Shown: piece by piece, positions 11,747 through 22,722 of the stretch
Layout: every line of letters starts with the position of its first letter
Position numbering within the stretch: the first letter of the stretch is position 1
Source of the DNA: Camellia lanceoleosa
Lineage: Eukaryota > Streptophyta > Magnoliopsida > Ericales > Theaceae
NCBI GenBank assembly: GCA_025200525.1
Contig: CM045762.1
Span: forward strand, 123,199,752 to 123,263,751
Length of the DNA stretch: 64,000 bases
Reading direction: 5' to 3'
Notes under the pieces: generated by a model
What the model was told of the DNA's origin: nothing
The model's database searches: none
What the model saw: only the letters and a program-made list of their open reading frames with translations
Program-made: the position numbers and the translations under genes

Positions 11747-12175
11747 GAGCATTCACACCAAACTCTTCAAATTTTTAATTAAATTAAAACTATTTTATTA
11801 TTTTAACTAGTCACTTTTTAGCACCTACTGCATCAAACTCTTTATTCTAACTTATTTTTATTAAATATTATTTTTTTATTGTGTTTGTTAGTCTTTCTTT
11901 TTTTTATTAAATTAATAAGTTACCAATCAAATAATTCTTAAAAAAAGCAAAAAAAAAAAAAAATTTGTCGTTGACTAGTTGACTGACCGGACGTCTGGCA
12001 GGACTTTTAGGCGAATATCTGGTAACACACAAGTAGCAATGAACAATGCATCACTTGTTATAACGAGTTAATGTAGCCATCGTAAATTTTGACGAGCTGA
12101 AAGCAAGTTTGATAGAGTTGATTTTTTGAAATTTTTAGCTAAAAAATTATTTTAAAGAGCTTGATGAGGATGCTC
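11747..12175. mobile_element. Tourist-like MITE (PIF/Harbinger type)
   Basis: Termini are imperfect inverted repeats: GAGCATTCACACCAAACTCT on the left against GAGCATCCTCATCAAGCTCT read inward from the right. The direct repeat TAA lies immediately outside both ends (11744-11746 and 12176-12178), matching the 3-bp TWA target site of PIF/Harbinger elements. 429 bp, AT-rich, no coding capacity; an A-run occurs near 11949-11963. Confidence 0.75.
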
Positions 12176-12298
12176 TAATAGCTAACTACTATAATAGCCA
12201 TTTTAATAAAATTTTTAGAGACTAATAATTACATTTAGAGAGTCTTAAAAGACTTTTTAAATAAGTTGTGTGGATAGTTAAGTACAGTAAATAATAAT

Positions 12299-12395
12299 GT
12301 TAGAGCACATAGATATAATTAGATAAAATAAAAAGTATATATTTTATATATTTTAGTTAATAAAAAATAAAGAGTAACATTAGAGTTGCTCTAAC
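12299..12395. mobile_element. Very short inverted-repeat element
   Basis: About 97 bp bounded by GTTAGAGCA and its inverted copy tgctctaac, with an AT-rich interior. The ends resemble those of the Tourist-like MITE just upstream, so it may be a deletion derivative. No clear target duplication was found. Confidence 0.4.
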
Positions 12396-12437
12396 CAAAT
12401 AGAGGCTAATAAACTTTCCCTCTTGTATAAACAATCG

Positions 12438-12607
12438 GGCAGTGCTAGAGACCACTAAAAGTGGTGCTCTAAAGTAACCACTAATGATGTGGCATTTACT
12501 TTGTTTAAAAATAAATAAATAAATAAATAAACATAAACGCAACAACATTGTGGCAGTGGGTGGGACCCACTGCCACATCATTAGTGGTGGCACTAATTAG
12601 TGCTCCC
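12438..12607. mobile_element. MITE-like inverted repeat
   Basis: The block 'ccactaatgatgtggca' near 12479-12495 recurs inverted as 'tgccacatcattagtgg' near 12570-12587, and the flanking 'gtgctc'/'agtgctccc' blocks also pair. The loop holds an (AAAT)n microsatellite at about 12509-12530. No coding capacity. Ends are approximate and no target duplication was identified. Confidence 0.6.
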
Positions 12608-13182
12608 ACTCATTTTCATGAACCATCTGACCACTATACATGTATAAATAAATATTTAAAAATTAAATAATAACATAAATTTTGTTTAAAATATACACGA
12701 AAAATATTTAGAATTATTTAAGTTTTAACCTTTTAAAATTATTTTTCTAATAATTGTGTGCTCTATGTCCTTGGAAATAAAAAATACATATCATAGTTTA
12801 ATTGGCAAATTTTTTTTTAATTTTTAAAAAAGATGATAAATTACAAAAGCTACATTCACATAAAAAATGAATAGATTTCGTCCTGGGTTTTGTAATTCTA
12901 GTTTATTCTATGTCAAAATTCACCCCATGACATGGTAAATCACAAATGTATCCTTTGTCTATTTTGTAAAGTGGCAAATTTTGTTTACTATTGTTTAAAA
13001 ATTATAATTTGTCTTATGTCATATAAAATGGATAATGGTTAGTTTTTGGAGTTAAAGTTGTGGTAGACATTAAAAGTGACCTAAAAACTAGTTGATTCGA
13101 CTTTTATGCCAACTTGACTTTACCTAATTATCAAAAGTTTGTCTTAATCAATACCCAACTCATGAACTACTTGACTCGTTTA
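12608..13182. other. AT-rich spacer, no gene seen
   Basis: No terminal repeats, tandem repeats or coding signatures recognised. Confidence 0.4.
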
Positions 13183-13191
13183 CTTATTAAA

Positions 13192-13534
13192 GGTTAAATT
13201 ACAAATACATCTCCTAAGGTTTGTTTAAAATACAGATTGGCCCCCTCTATGGTTTGAAAAATTACAGATCCTTATTAGAATTTTTTATTTAACAAAATTA
13301 ATTAAAAAAATGAAATTCATAATTGCTCTCCTATACAATAATAAAATTATCTAAAATATTAATTGAAACATATTTTTAACATCATTAAAAATTATTAATT
13401 GCCTTGATGATTTATTAATAAAATGGACGATTTGTTATGAAATTAGAAACTTAAGGGAGTGGGATGTAATTTTCAAAACCACAGGGGCGATTCATATTTT
13501 TATTAAATCTCAAGGCTGTATTTGTAATTTATCC
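13192..13534. mobile_element. MULE-type MITE with 9-bp target duplication
   Basis: The left end GGTTAAATTACAAATACA mirrors the right end read inward, GGATAAATTACAAATACA; pairing continues through 'gccccctctatggttt' and its inverted partner, for about 75 bp. The direct repeat CTTATTAAA flanks it perfectly (13183-13191 and 13535-13543). Nine-base duplications and long terminal repeats are diagnostic of Mutator-like elements. 343 bp, no coding capacity. Confidence 0.88.
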
Positions 13535-13543
13535 CTTATTAAA

Positions 13544-15224
13544 TTGATATATACATATCTATTAGTACTATTTTATAATAAAAATAAGAAATATAAACAT
13601 GTTATTCGTTTTAATTTTTAAACTTGGGTAAAAATTGTATATATTTATGTATAAACTATTGTATGAATATTTATTATGTATGAAAGAACTATCTAAGATC
13701 TAGTCAGTTTGAACTATAAAATAAGCTCTAGTTCTAATTTTGGATCTCGTCTAAAAATTGATTGGTCAATTAATAAGCATTTGATAATAATAAATTTAAA
13801 ATTTATATTTAACTTATATCATAGTTTGTTATGTTGTGGTGAATATGAGCTAAGTTTTTTTAGATGGGATACATGAGCTAATTTGAAAGTATCAATATTA
13901 GATTAAACACTAAAAGTAGTATAGAAACTGAGTTCAAATTGATTTTTATGTTACTTCTTACCTCAATTCCTATCACCCTCGGAGAATTGTCTAGTTCATT
14001 TCCAATCAAAGAATTATTTGGCCCAATTGTTTATTTAATTCTTAATATGGCAAGCATTTTTTGAATGTTAAATGTGCAGTAAAGATTTTGCTGTCCAAGT
14101 TCCATCATGCCCAGCCCTTGCCTCTTTCAACTTGTCATTTTTTACCAGTTCTAGTGCTGCCTCATTTGCTGCTGGATCATCCCTAATTGGAATTTGAGCT
14201 GCTTGTTCAAGAATTAAGAATTTGAGTTTTGTTATGCATTACTAGGCATTCAAACTTTATAAATAGAACCGTATAAAAACAAGTGCTCTGCACTATGAAT
14301 GTATAAGATCATAGAGAAATATATGAACCCTAATTCAAGAGTTTAAGTCATTTAATTTGAGAATTCAAGAAAAGTGTGTGATTAAATGTAAGAAATGAAA
14401 CGAAAATGAAGAATTTGGAGTCAATACTTGCATGTATGCATAATTTTGGCTAGTTTCATCAATTTGAGTTTGGTTCATGCTACTAAGGTATGAAATGAGA
14501 ATCATATCACACATGCATCCACGAATTATGAAAATTTGAAGCTCAATTGCATGGTTTTCAAGTCTAGGAAAAGAATTAAAGTCAAATTAGTACATGCATG
14601 GTGAATTCTCAAAGTTTTAAGCTTTAATTTTGCCAATTGAGTGAGTATCCATATTTTTGGTTGTGTATTTGAACATAAGAGTATGTCATGCATGAATTGT
14701 GGACCTTCAATATGTTTTTTGGAGTTCAAATTGCATTATGGAAATTCCAGAATATGGTCGCATCGCTCGAGCGCACTTTGCATGCTCTTAGTATTTTTGC
14801 AAGGATTAGCAGTTGGCTCGAGCCACTAAGTGTACGCTTGAGCAAACTCAGCTTTACATTGCATGTGGACCGAGCCTAGAATTTCTACATCCAAAAGTTT
14901 TACAAAGTTTTGTAGACCGCTCGAGTAACCAAAGTTGTGCTCAAACGAACTACCCTATTTTCAGCATTTTTGAAATACATTTCCAAATGCACACTTTCAT
15001 CCTCTTACATCCATAGGCATTTTGAAGCCATTATTTGGACAATGATAATAAGGAAAAGAGTTAGAAACACACTAAGAGAGGACTGAATTAGATAAGACAT
15101 AGTTTGGGGACGTGTGTTTCAATCCAGCTCTGTTATGTGTTTGTATAGGTCACGCGCTTCGTTCTACTCAGTTTGTCTAAGGAGCCATTTATGAGTAACA
15201 ACTCTGTAAAGCTATGTTTGATTA
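13544..15224 (+). mobile_element. Probable left part of an old LTR, interrupted at 15224
   Basis: No gene is visible. A TATA-like box ttataaatag lies at about 14258-14267, then a leader-like stretch. Three CTCGAG-type motif pairs sit at 14766-14945. The segment is directly continued after the nested insertion, at 26257, by sequence that ends ...gggtcgtaaca (27114). That ending resembles the LTR ends elsewhere in this window, so I infer one old LTR split by the GATTA-duplicating insertion. I could not find its left end; 13544-14200 may be ordinary AT-rich DNA. Confidence 0.45.
14764..14946 (+). promoter_or_regulatory. CTCGAG-type motif pairs with 20-bp pitch (diverged)
   Basis: Cores: ctcgag at 14766 with a decayed partner near 14785; ctcgag 14817 and cttgag 14837 (20 bp apart); ctcgag 14920 and ctcaaa 14940 (20 bp apart). 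Same motif and pitch as in the other LTRs of the window. No TATA-like box follows directly, and the pairs are more diverged. Function is inferred only. Confidence 0.5.
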
Positions 15225-15412
15225 TATAGCGACCCCGGTCTTTCCCATTTTGTTGTTGTATTCGGACTTAGGTTTCGTGGATCTTGTGGTTATATATATG
15301 TTGTTGTCGTCCTTTATTTTCCTTGTCATTTGAGTTATGGGTTGTATTGGGCAGGTTTATTACAGTTTGGTAGTGTTTGGGAGCAAATGGTTGCTGCCCA
15401 GAATTTTGGTCC

Positions 15413-15685
15413 TTCGCTCGAGCGAGCAATTTGTCGCTCGAGTGAGATCTTGTTTTTGGGCTTTTGCTCGAGCCATGGTTTATCCGCTCGAGCGAGCTTT
15501 CTTTCGCTCGAGCGAGCGAGGTGTATGTTTTCGAGTTATTCACTTGAGCGAGCATTCTGTCACTTGAGCGTGCTTTTGGGTTGCCGACCTGAAGCTTCGA
15601 GTTTTTGGCTTGAGCGAGACTTTCTTCGCTCGAGCGAGCCTTTCTTGTGTCTGGTCGCTCGAGCGAGCCTGTTTTATTTAAATAC
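15413..15685 (+). promoter_or_regulatory. Phased CGCTCGAGCG array upstream of an LTR TATA-like box
   Basis: Ten copies of CGCTCGAGCG or close variants begin at 15415, 15435, 15465, 15485, 15505, 15541, 15561, 15607, 15627 and 15655. Five of the nine intervals are exactly 20 bp. The array stops about 18 bp before a TATA-like tatttaaata (15675-15684), followed by a CT-rich leader. The position suggests the core promoter and an upstream enhancer of the LTR. The binding factor is unknown. Confidence 0.7.
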
Positions 15686-15762
15686 GCAGCAGCGATTTTA
15701 AACATCTTTTTTCATCCTCTTTTGTTTTAAAAACCTTAGGTCTGTGTTTTCTCTCCCTCCAC

Positions 15763-17944
15763 TGTCATGCCCCTAACCCGCCCCTAAAAGGTTCAGGAAT
15801 GACCCACTTAGAAACAGACAAAATAACCTGTTATAAATGATATTCGGGGCCTGAACGGAAGCGTTAAAATAATAGAACAACATGCAGACACATCTATTGA
15901 GCTACTACAATTAAGCCAGGACCAAGGCTCGCAATTAAACATATAGTGATCACGCGTCCAAGGTTAAGTTACATACACATTTACAAGTCCAGCCCAGAGT
16001 TTGGGCATACAAAATATTAGATACAAACAACCTTGGCCCGCAAAACATAGATACAAAATGACAAGGACTAGCAAGACTGCCCTAGCATATGAAGGCTTCT
16101 CCAAGTGCCTGGTTGTCCTTAGGTTGACAAAAGATACATGATAACGAAGCTAGAACTGACCTCCAAGTTGATCTCCTACAGAATCAGATAAAATTTCAGG
16201 GTGAGACAAGCTCAGTGAATAATAATACGTAAGCAGTTTAATAGCCAACTTTAACCACAATGCATAACAGTGCATTTACAAAAAAAAAAAAATGAAATAC
16301 AAAAGTGAGTCTGATATGGTTTTATTTTCAGAACGGCCTTTGGCCTAATGTTACAATTATAACAGAACGGCCTATTGGCCCAGAATTATCAGAATGGCCT
16401 TTCGGCTCAGAATAGCCTTGCGGCCCAAAATAGCCTTACGGCCCAGAACAGCCTTGCGGCCCAGAATAGCCTTACGGCCCAGAACATACAGATATGTACG
16501 TATATCTTTTCAACATTTCATTTCCATTGAGTTCCAATCAATACATATGCTAATGTCATAACTGACGGAAAACAAAATGTTATTATCAGACATTAACGAT
16601 AAATAAATGTACATTCGATGTGCTATTACTCACAGCGTTGTGGTGGCATGCTAGTTCCTTTTGGAGTGTGCCCTGTACACAATCATAACTTGTAAATTAG
16701 TTCTCTTTCTTCTTAAATTATTGAGGAACCATCCTCTGCCATCATAGTTCACATGTATTTATAACCATCTTAAAATCATCAGAAAAATATTCTAAAAATA
16801 CCAGAGGGTCAAGCATGCAAAACTAAACAAATACATATTTTTTTTGAAAATAAGTCCCCCGCTCGAGCTCCAATTTGGCCGCTCAAGCGTGATGTACAAT
16901 TCCAACAAAAAAGCTGAGAGATCGATTCTTGCGCTTGAGCGGAAATTCCTCCGCTCGAACGGACAGGGTAATTTCGGAAAAACTGCTGAGAAGTTAATTT
17001 TCCCGCTCGAGCGGCCATGTCCTCTGCTTGAGCGGCCGTGGCTCTGGTTTGGGACAGCTCGTTTTCAATCCAAAATTGGGCAACAACACTTCATTTTACA
17101 TTCAATCCAAGGTTAGATTAATGCAATATTTCAACCTAACATCACCATAACATAGATTCTACCTTGAGTATAACCAATTAAACAAGATTAGAAGCTTTAA
17201 CAAGTCATCTCTCTCTCAAATTCCATTCTTTGATTCAAGTTCTTCAAGTTCAACAAGCATTACACATGATATTAACATAATTCCATGGGATGATGATATA
17301 AAACCAAAGATTGAAGTATAATTTCATACAACACTCAATTGAAGTGTCGAAGTAACCAATTGATGAGAAACCCTCATAAATCAAACATGTATCATACATG
17401 AATCAAACATAAAAATAAGTTTCAACCCTTAAGTTGCCATAACAAGAAGAACTTGAGTTTACCTTGAGTTAAATCCCACAACTCTAACAATTTTGCCAAG
17501 CTTTCTTGTTGAATCACGTTTCCCCCAATTCTTCCTCTCCACTCTCTCTTATTTTCTCCCTAAAGGTCTCACGTTTTTTATCTTAGGCTCAAAACAAGAC
17601 TTAGAGATATATATATACAAGTATATAAGCATATAAGACAAAATTCAATCACTTTATCATGCCGAAACTGAAATTTTATAAACGTGCTTAATATTACCAG
17701 AAAATTATGCTGAACACATACATGTAGTCAATTTCGGGTAATTAGGCTGTTAAGCCCTCCAATTTCAGGTTCAAATAATTCAAGTGTGACAGATAATGTT
17801 CTTAATCAACAGATAGGATTCCATATGTCCAAGTTTCACTTAATTCAACGTAATTTCACATAGAGTTTCACAATATGCATTCAAAAGCACAGAATAGAGG
17901 GCTTAAAAGATACCAGAATCATGTACGAGGGTCGGGCTATTATA
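15763..17944 (-). repeat. 3' LTR of the Tekay-like element
   Basis: Holds the 18-bp tandem repeat block (16330-16495) with about four regular units, more than its partner LTR, and a shorter A-run (12 against about 29). The CTCGAG-type motif block is at 16859-17040, and several of its cores have decayed to cttgag, ctcaag or ctcgaa, all by transitions relative to the other LTR. Confidence 0.9.
16330..16495 (-). repeat. 18-bp tandem repeat in the LTR
   Basis: Regular units of the type aatagccttgcggcccag follow a few diverged units. The partner block in the other LTR (about 23300-23405) has about three fewer units. Because the two LTRs were identical at insertion, this copy-number difference arose afterwards by slippage or unequal exchange. 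Confidence 0.8.
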
Positions 17945-17957
17945 CTCTCTCCCCCTT
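17945..17957 (-). other. Polypurine tract of the Tekay-like element
   Basis: On the minus strand the sequence aagggggagagag directly precedes the 3' LTR, as expected for the plus-strand DNA primer of reverse transcription. Confidence 0.85.
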
Positions 17958-17989
17958 AATTAAGTTTGGTCCTCCAAACTTGTTTTACC

Positions 17990-20900
17990 TTAGGACGAAA
18001 ATAGATGCGGATATTGGTTTTGCATTTCATCTTCTTTTTCCCAAGTTGCCTCGGTTCCGTAGTGTTCTTGCCACTCCACTTTCACCATTGGAATTTCTCC
18101 GTTCCATAACTGTTTCACCTGACGGTCCAGAATTCGAATTGGTTTTTCCTCATATGTTAATTTGTTAGTCAGCATAATTTGGTGATAATCAATAATATGC
18201 GATGGATCCGAGAGGTATCCTCAGAGCATAGAAACATGGAACACGTTATGGATGTGACTCATATGTGGCGGAAGGTCAACTCGGTAGGCTACTGGACCCA
18301 CTTTTTCTATGATCTGAAAGGGACCAACATATCGAGGCGTCAGCTTTCCCCTTTTTCCGAATCTTGGGTGTCCTTTCATTGGGGTAACTTTCACAAAAAC
18401 ATGACTGTCCACGTCAAACTCCAAATTCTTTCGCCGGTTATCCGCATAACTCTTCTGTCTACTCTGAGCAGTTTTCAATCTTTCTCGAATAATTCGAACC
18501 TTTTCAATTGTCAACTGGACAATCTCGGGCACTAATAATGGCCTATCTCCAACCTCAGCCCAGCACACGAGAGAACAACACGGTCTTCCATACAGACCTT
18601 CATAGGGTGCCATCTCAATACTCGAATGGTAACTGTTATTATATGCAAATTCAACCAACGGCAGATGAGTTTCCCAACTTTCCTGAAAATCCAGAACACA
18701 CATTCGAAGCATATCTTCTAGCGTCTGAATCGTCCTCTCGGATTGCCCATCTGTTTGAGGGTGGAAAGCTGTGCTAAACTTTAATTCTGTACCCATTGCA
18801 TTCTGTAGACTTTGCCAAAACCTTGAAACAAACTTTGAATATCTATCTGACACAATTGAGACTGGAACGCCGTGAAGCCTTACAATTTCATTCACATAGA
18901 TCGTAGCAAGTTTATCTGCATTATACTGGGTCTTCACAGGTAGGAAATGGGCGGACTTTGTCAATCGGTCGACAATGACCCATATAGAATTCATTTCTCG
19001 TGGTGTTCGTGGTAAGCCTACAATAAAATTCATGGTCAGATGTTCCCATTTCCATTCTGGGATTGGGAGAGGTTGTAATAATCCTGCGGGTCTCTGATGC
19101 TCTGCTTTTACTTGCTGGCATTGCAAACACTTAGAAACAAACTCTGCGATTTCTTTCTTCATACTTAGCCACCAAAAATTCTGCTTCACATTCCGGTACA
19201 TTTTCGTACTTCCTGGATGCATAGAAACCCTTGAGGCATGTGCTTTTTCCATCAACTTTCGTTTAAGTTCTAACACATCAGGGACACATATTCGGTTTTG
19301 AAATTTAAGCACAGAATCGGTCAAGGTGAACCCTAGTTTCGGTTTTGTCTCCATTTCATCACGTATCTTCTTTAAAGCTCCATCCTCCATTTGGCATATT
19401 TTAATCTCCTCAAGTAATGTCGGTTGGGCTACCATTGTTGCCATTGTTGCTTCTTGACCAAGTATCACCAAGTCGACTCCCATCTTATTCAACTCATTTA
19501 TCAACTCCTTTTCCCTTGTCAATAGACTTGCTAGATTCCCCACATTTTTCTGACTAAGTGTGTCTGCCACCGTGTTGGCTTTACCGGGATGATAGTGGAT
19601 CTATAAATCATAATCTTTGATAAGATCCAACCATCGCCGCTGGCGCATATTCAACTCCTTTTGGGTAAAAATGTATTTGAGACTTTTATGGTCGGTATAA
19701 ATGTCGCAAGTAGTCCCATACAAATAATGCCACCAAATCTTTAAAGGAAAAACTACTGCGGCTAGCTCAAGATCATGTGTGGGGTAACTCTTCTCATGAG
19801 GTTTAAGCTGTCGAGAGGCATAAGCGATAACCCTGCCGTTTTGCATAAGCACACAACCAAGTCCCTTATGTGACGCATCGCTGTAAATCACAAATCCCTC
19901 AATACCAGATGGTAGGGCAAGGACCGGGGCTGTAGTCAACTTCATTTTTAATTCTTGGAAGGAAGATTCACGCGGTTCCGTCCATTCAAACACAACCCCC
20001 TTTTTAGTCAACTGTGTGAGTGGTATAGCAATCTTAGAAAAATCCTGAACAAATCTCCGATAATATCCGGCTAATCCCATGAAACTACGCACTTCAGTCA
20101 CATTAGTCGGGGTCGGCCAGTTTACCATTGCCTCAATCTTGTTTGGATCAACAAAGACTCCTTCCTTAGTTATAACATGTCCCAGAAATGTCACTTCATG
20201 TAGCCAAAATTCACACTTCTTTAGCTTCGCGTACAACTTCTTTTCTCGGAGGGTTTGAAGGATTAAGCAAAGATGGTCTTCATGGGCCTCTGCATTCTTT
20301 GAGTAAATAAGGATGTCGTCAATAAAGACCACTACAAACTCGTCCAGATAAGGTTTGAAGACACGGTTCATTAGATCTATAAATGCTGCTAGTGCGTTTG
20401 TAACTCCAAAGGGCATAACCAAAAATTCATAATGACCGTACCGGGTTCAAAAAGCTGTCTTCTCAACATCATCAGCTTTAACTTTCAATTGGTGGTATCC
20501 GAACCGTAAATCAATCTTAGAAAAGACCTGTGATCCTTGTAATTGATCAAATAAATCATCGATCCGTGGTAAGGGATACTTATTCTTGATTGTTACTTTA
20601 TTAAGCTCCCGGTAATCTATACATGATCGGAGTGTTCCATCTTTCTTTTTCACAAATAGGACTGGTGCACCCCACGGAGAGACAGTCGGGCGGATAAACC
20701 CTTTTTCCAGTAATTCTTGCAACTGAATCTTCAATTCCTTCATTTCAGCTGGTGCCATTCGATACGGAGTTCTAGAAATGGGTTGAATTCCCGGTAACAC
20801 TTCAATTGTGAATTCGATTTCACGGTCCACTAATTCTCCTGGCAATTCTTCTGGAAAGACGTCCGGAAATTCACAGACAACTGGAATCGCACCAATACTC

Positions 20901-22531
20901 TCGTTCATTGTTGGCCCTTCCAAAACACTACATAAGTACCCTTGATACCCTTTTTGAATTAATTTACAAGCCCTAGCCGCAGAAATCACATACGGTGGAG
21001 AAGTCACTCCTTGTCCTTGAAAAGTATATTCTGATTGCCCCGGAGGGTGGAATTTAATTTGCTTCGTCAGGCAGTCTATAGTGGCACCATATTCACCCAA
21101 CCAATCCATTCCTAGGATAATGTCAAAATAAGTCATATCAAGTGGTAATAAATTAGCATGTACACAGACGTCCCCAATAAGAAGTTCACAAGCAGAATAG
21201 ACAGAAGTACAGATCATGGAATTCCCCATAGGTGAGGATACACATAACACATAAGGTAATTCTTCTTCAGGTTTATTTAAGTTTTTCGCAAATAATTTTT
21301 ACACAAAAGAATAGGTAGAGCCAGAATCAAATAAGACGCAAGCAGAATGACCATGAACCATAAATGTACCTGACACCACTGTTGTTGCATTCTGTACATC
21401 TCTCGGAACTAATGCAAACAACCTGCCTTGCCTCGTAGTGTCCTTATTATTAGCAGGTTTAGCAGCTGACTTGGCATTAGGAGCCGGTGTAGACCCTACT
21501 GAGCTGGTGGTAACCTTATTACCAGTTTGTTGATTCTTTTGTGGGCAGTCTTTTATCAAATGCCCCATTTTGCCACATCAAAAAGATGCCCCAGACAATC
21601 GGTGACAAATCCCTCGATGCCTCCATCCGCATTCTGGACACACAAGAGCTGAATTTTGAGGAGAAATAGTAGTACCGGAAGTCCCTGAATTTTGCTTCTT
21701 ATTTGGTGGAGTAGTTGACCCCTTGAACCATTGGTTGTTCTGCCTTTTTCCTTTCCATTCAGAAATCCGAGTTTGAGCAGTAATATTCCCTTATGCTATA
21801 ACAGCCGTTTCTAACACATCAATGTAGGTAGGCAACTTCAATACATTAACTCGGTCCAGAATAGCACCCCACAATCCTCCTTCGAATTTTTGCGCCTTCT
21901 TATATTCTGTATCTACCATATGGGGTGGAAACCGGGCTAGTTCCGCGAATTGAGCTTCGTATTCGGCAACAGTTTTATTTCCTTTTCTCAATGTTTCGAA
22001 TTCGGTCACCTTCTTGTCCCGCATACTCTGGGGAAAATATTTATCATAAAATAGCTCTAAGAATCTGTTCCACGTCAACCCTTGACGCATTGTTCTTGTC
22101 AGCATCCACCACCTTCGCGCCTCATCTTCAAGAGTAAAAGCAGCAAGCTGTACCTTTTGAATGTCAGTACAAGGGAAAACTTCGAACAACTTCTCTATTC
22201 CCAATACCCATGCCTCAGCTTTCATCGGTTCGATTCCACCTTTAAACACTGGCGGTTTCATCTTTTTAAACTCCTTTGTAAGTGTAATGGTTCTATCTTC
22301 AGCGTGGAAGTCTTATACTGCCAGTGGTGGTATTGGTGGCGGTGGCGGTTGTTCTTGTGGTTGTTGTTGCCATTGTGGCTGTTGCTGTTGCGGTGGCTGC
22401 TGTTGTTGCTGTGGCTGTTGTTGTTGCTGTTGTCGACGGAAGGTTTCTGCCATTTCCATAATCATTCTCTCCATCTTGTCCAACCGGGCAGCAGTGGCAT
22501 CTTCCTGCTCCTCTGTCCTTGTTCTTACCAT
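17990..22531 (-). pseudogene. gag-pol polyprotein of the Tekay-like element, one frame with seven stops
   Basis: Read from ATG at 22531: a Gln-rich N-terminus (22490-22340); gag core (22261-21800, EARRWW and YFPQSMRD); two zinc knuckles (about 21640-21550); aspartic protease with FDSGSTYSF (about 21320); reverse transcriptase (20830-20200, FIDDILIYS); RNase H (about 19970-19610, YSDASHKG and YTDHKSLKY). Integrase follows, with an HHCC finger (residues H111, H118, C148, C151 of the segment starting at 19570) and core D242 and E278 with the 35-residue spacing. A chromodomain lies at about 18130-18000. In-frame stops are at 22313, 21791, 21578, 21299, 20447, 19601 and 18221. All pieces lie in one frame, so there is no net frameshift in 4.5 kb. 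The first integrase Asp is Asn (residue 181, codon 19028-19030), so integration would fail even with readthrough. Confidence 0.92.
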
Positions 22532-22708
22532 GATCTACACAACAATCTAGGACAACATACACAAGAGAATGCAATAGACATTGATCATCATCATTCGTAT
22601 TAGCAGAAAACATTTAACGTTGCTATCAATCTTCCTTTACTACATGATGCCTACAAATTTCTAGACATCCTAAAGCTCAATGGATCCGTGTGTGAGATAG
22701 CAACTCGT

Positions 22709-22720
22709 GCTTTGATACCA
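22709..22720 (-). other. Primer-binding site (initiator Met tRNA) of the Tekay-like element
   Basis: On the minus strand TGGTATCAAAGC begins two bases after the 5' LTR. It matches the complement of the plant initiator-Met tRNA 3' end except for one G-to-A change. The untranslated leader from here to the gag ATG (22531) is about 180 bp. Confidence 0.85.
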
Positions 22721-22722
22721 CT

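Noticed and set aside
15415..15665. Regularly spaced palindromes resembling a CRISPR array
   Set aside because: This is plant nuclear DNA; the motifs are 10-bp palindromes with 10-bp spacers inside LTR promoters, there are no cas genes, and spacers are not unique.
15268..15705. 145-residue minus-strand and 123-residue plus-strand frames with repeated LERA/RSSE words
   Set aside because: The repeated residues are translations of the CGCTCGAGCG array; neither frame has a start context or family.
18179..18777. Plus-strand open frames inside the Tekay-like element
   Set aside because: They lie antisense to the integrase C-terminal region and show no family signature.
22082..22603. Plus-strand frames rich in Leu/Trp or Cys/Gly
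   Set aside because: They are antisense shadows of the Gln-rich gag N-terminus of the Tekay-like element.
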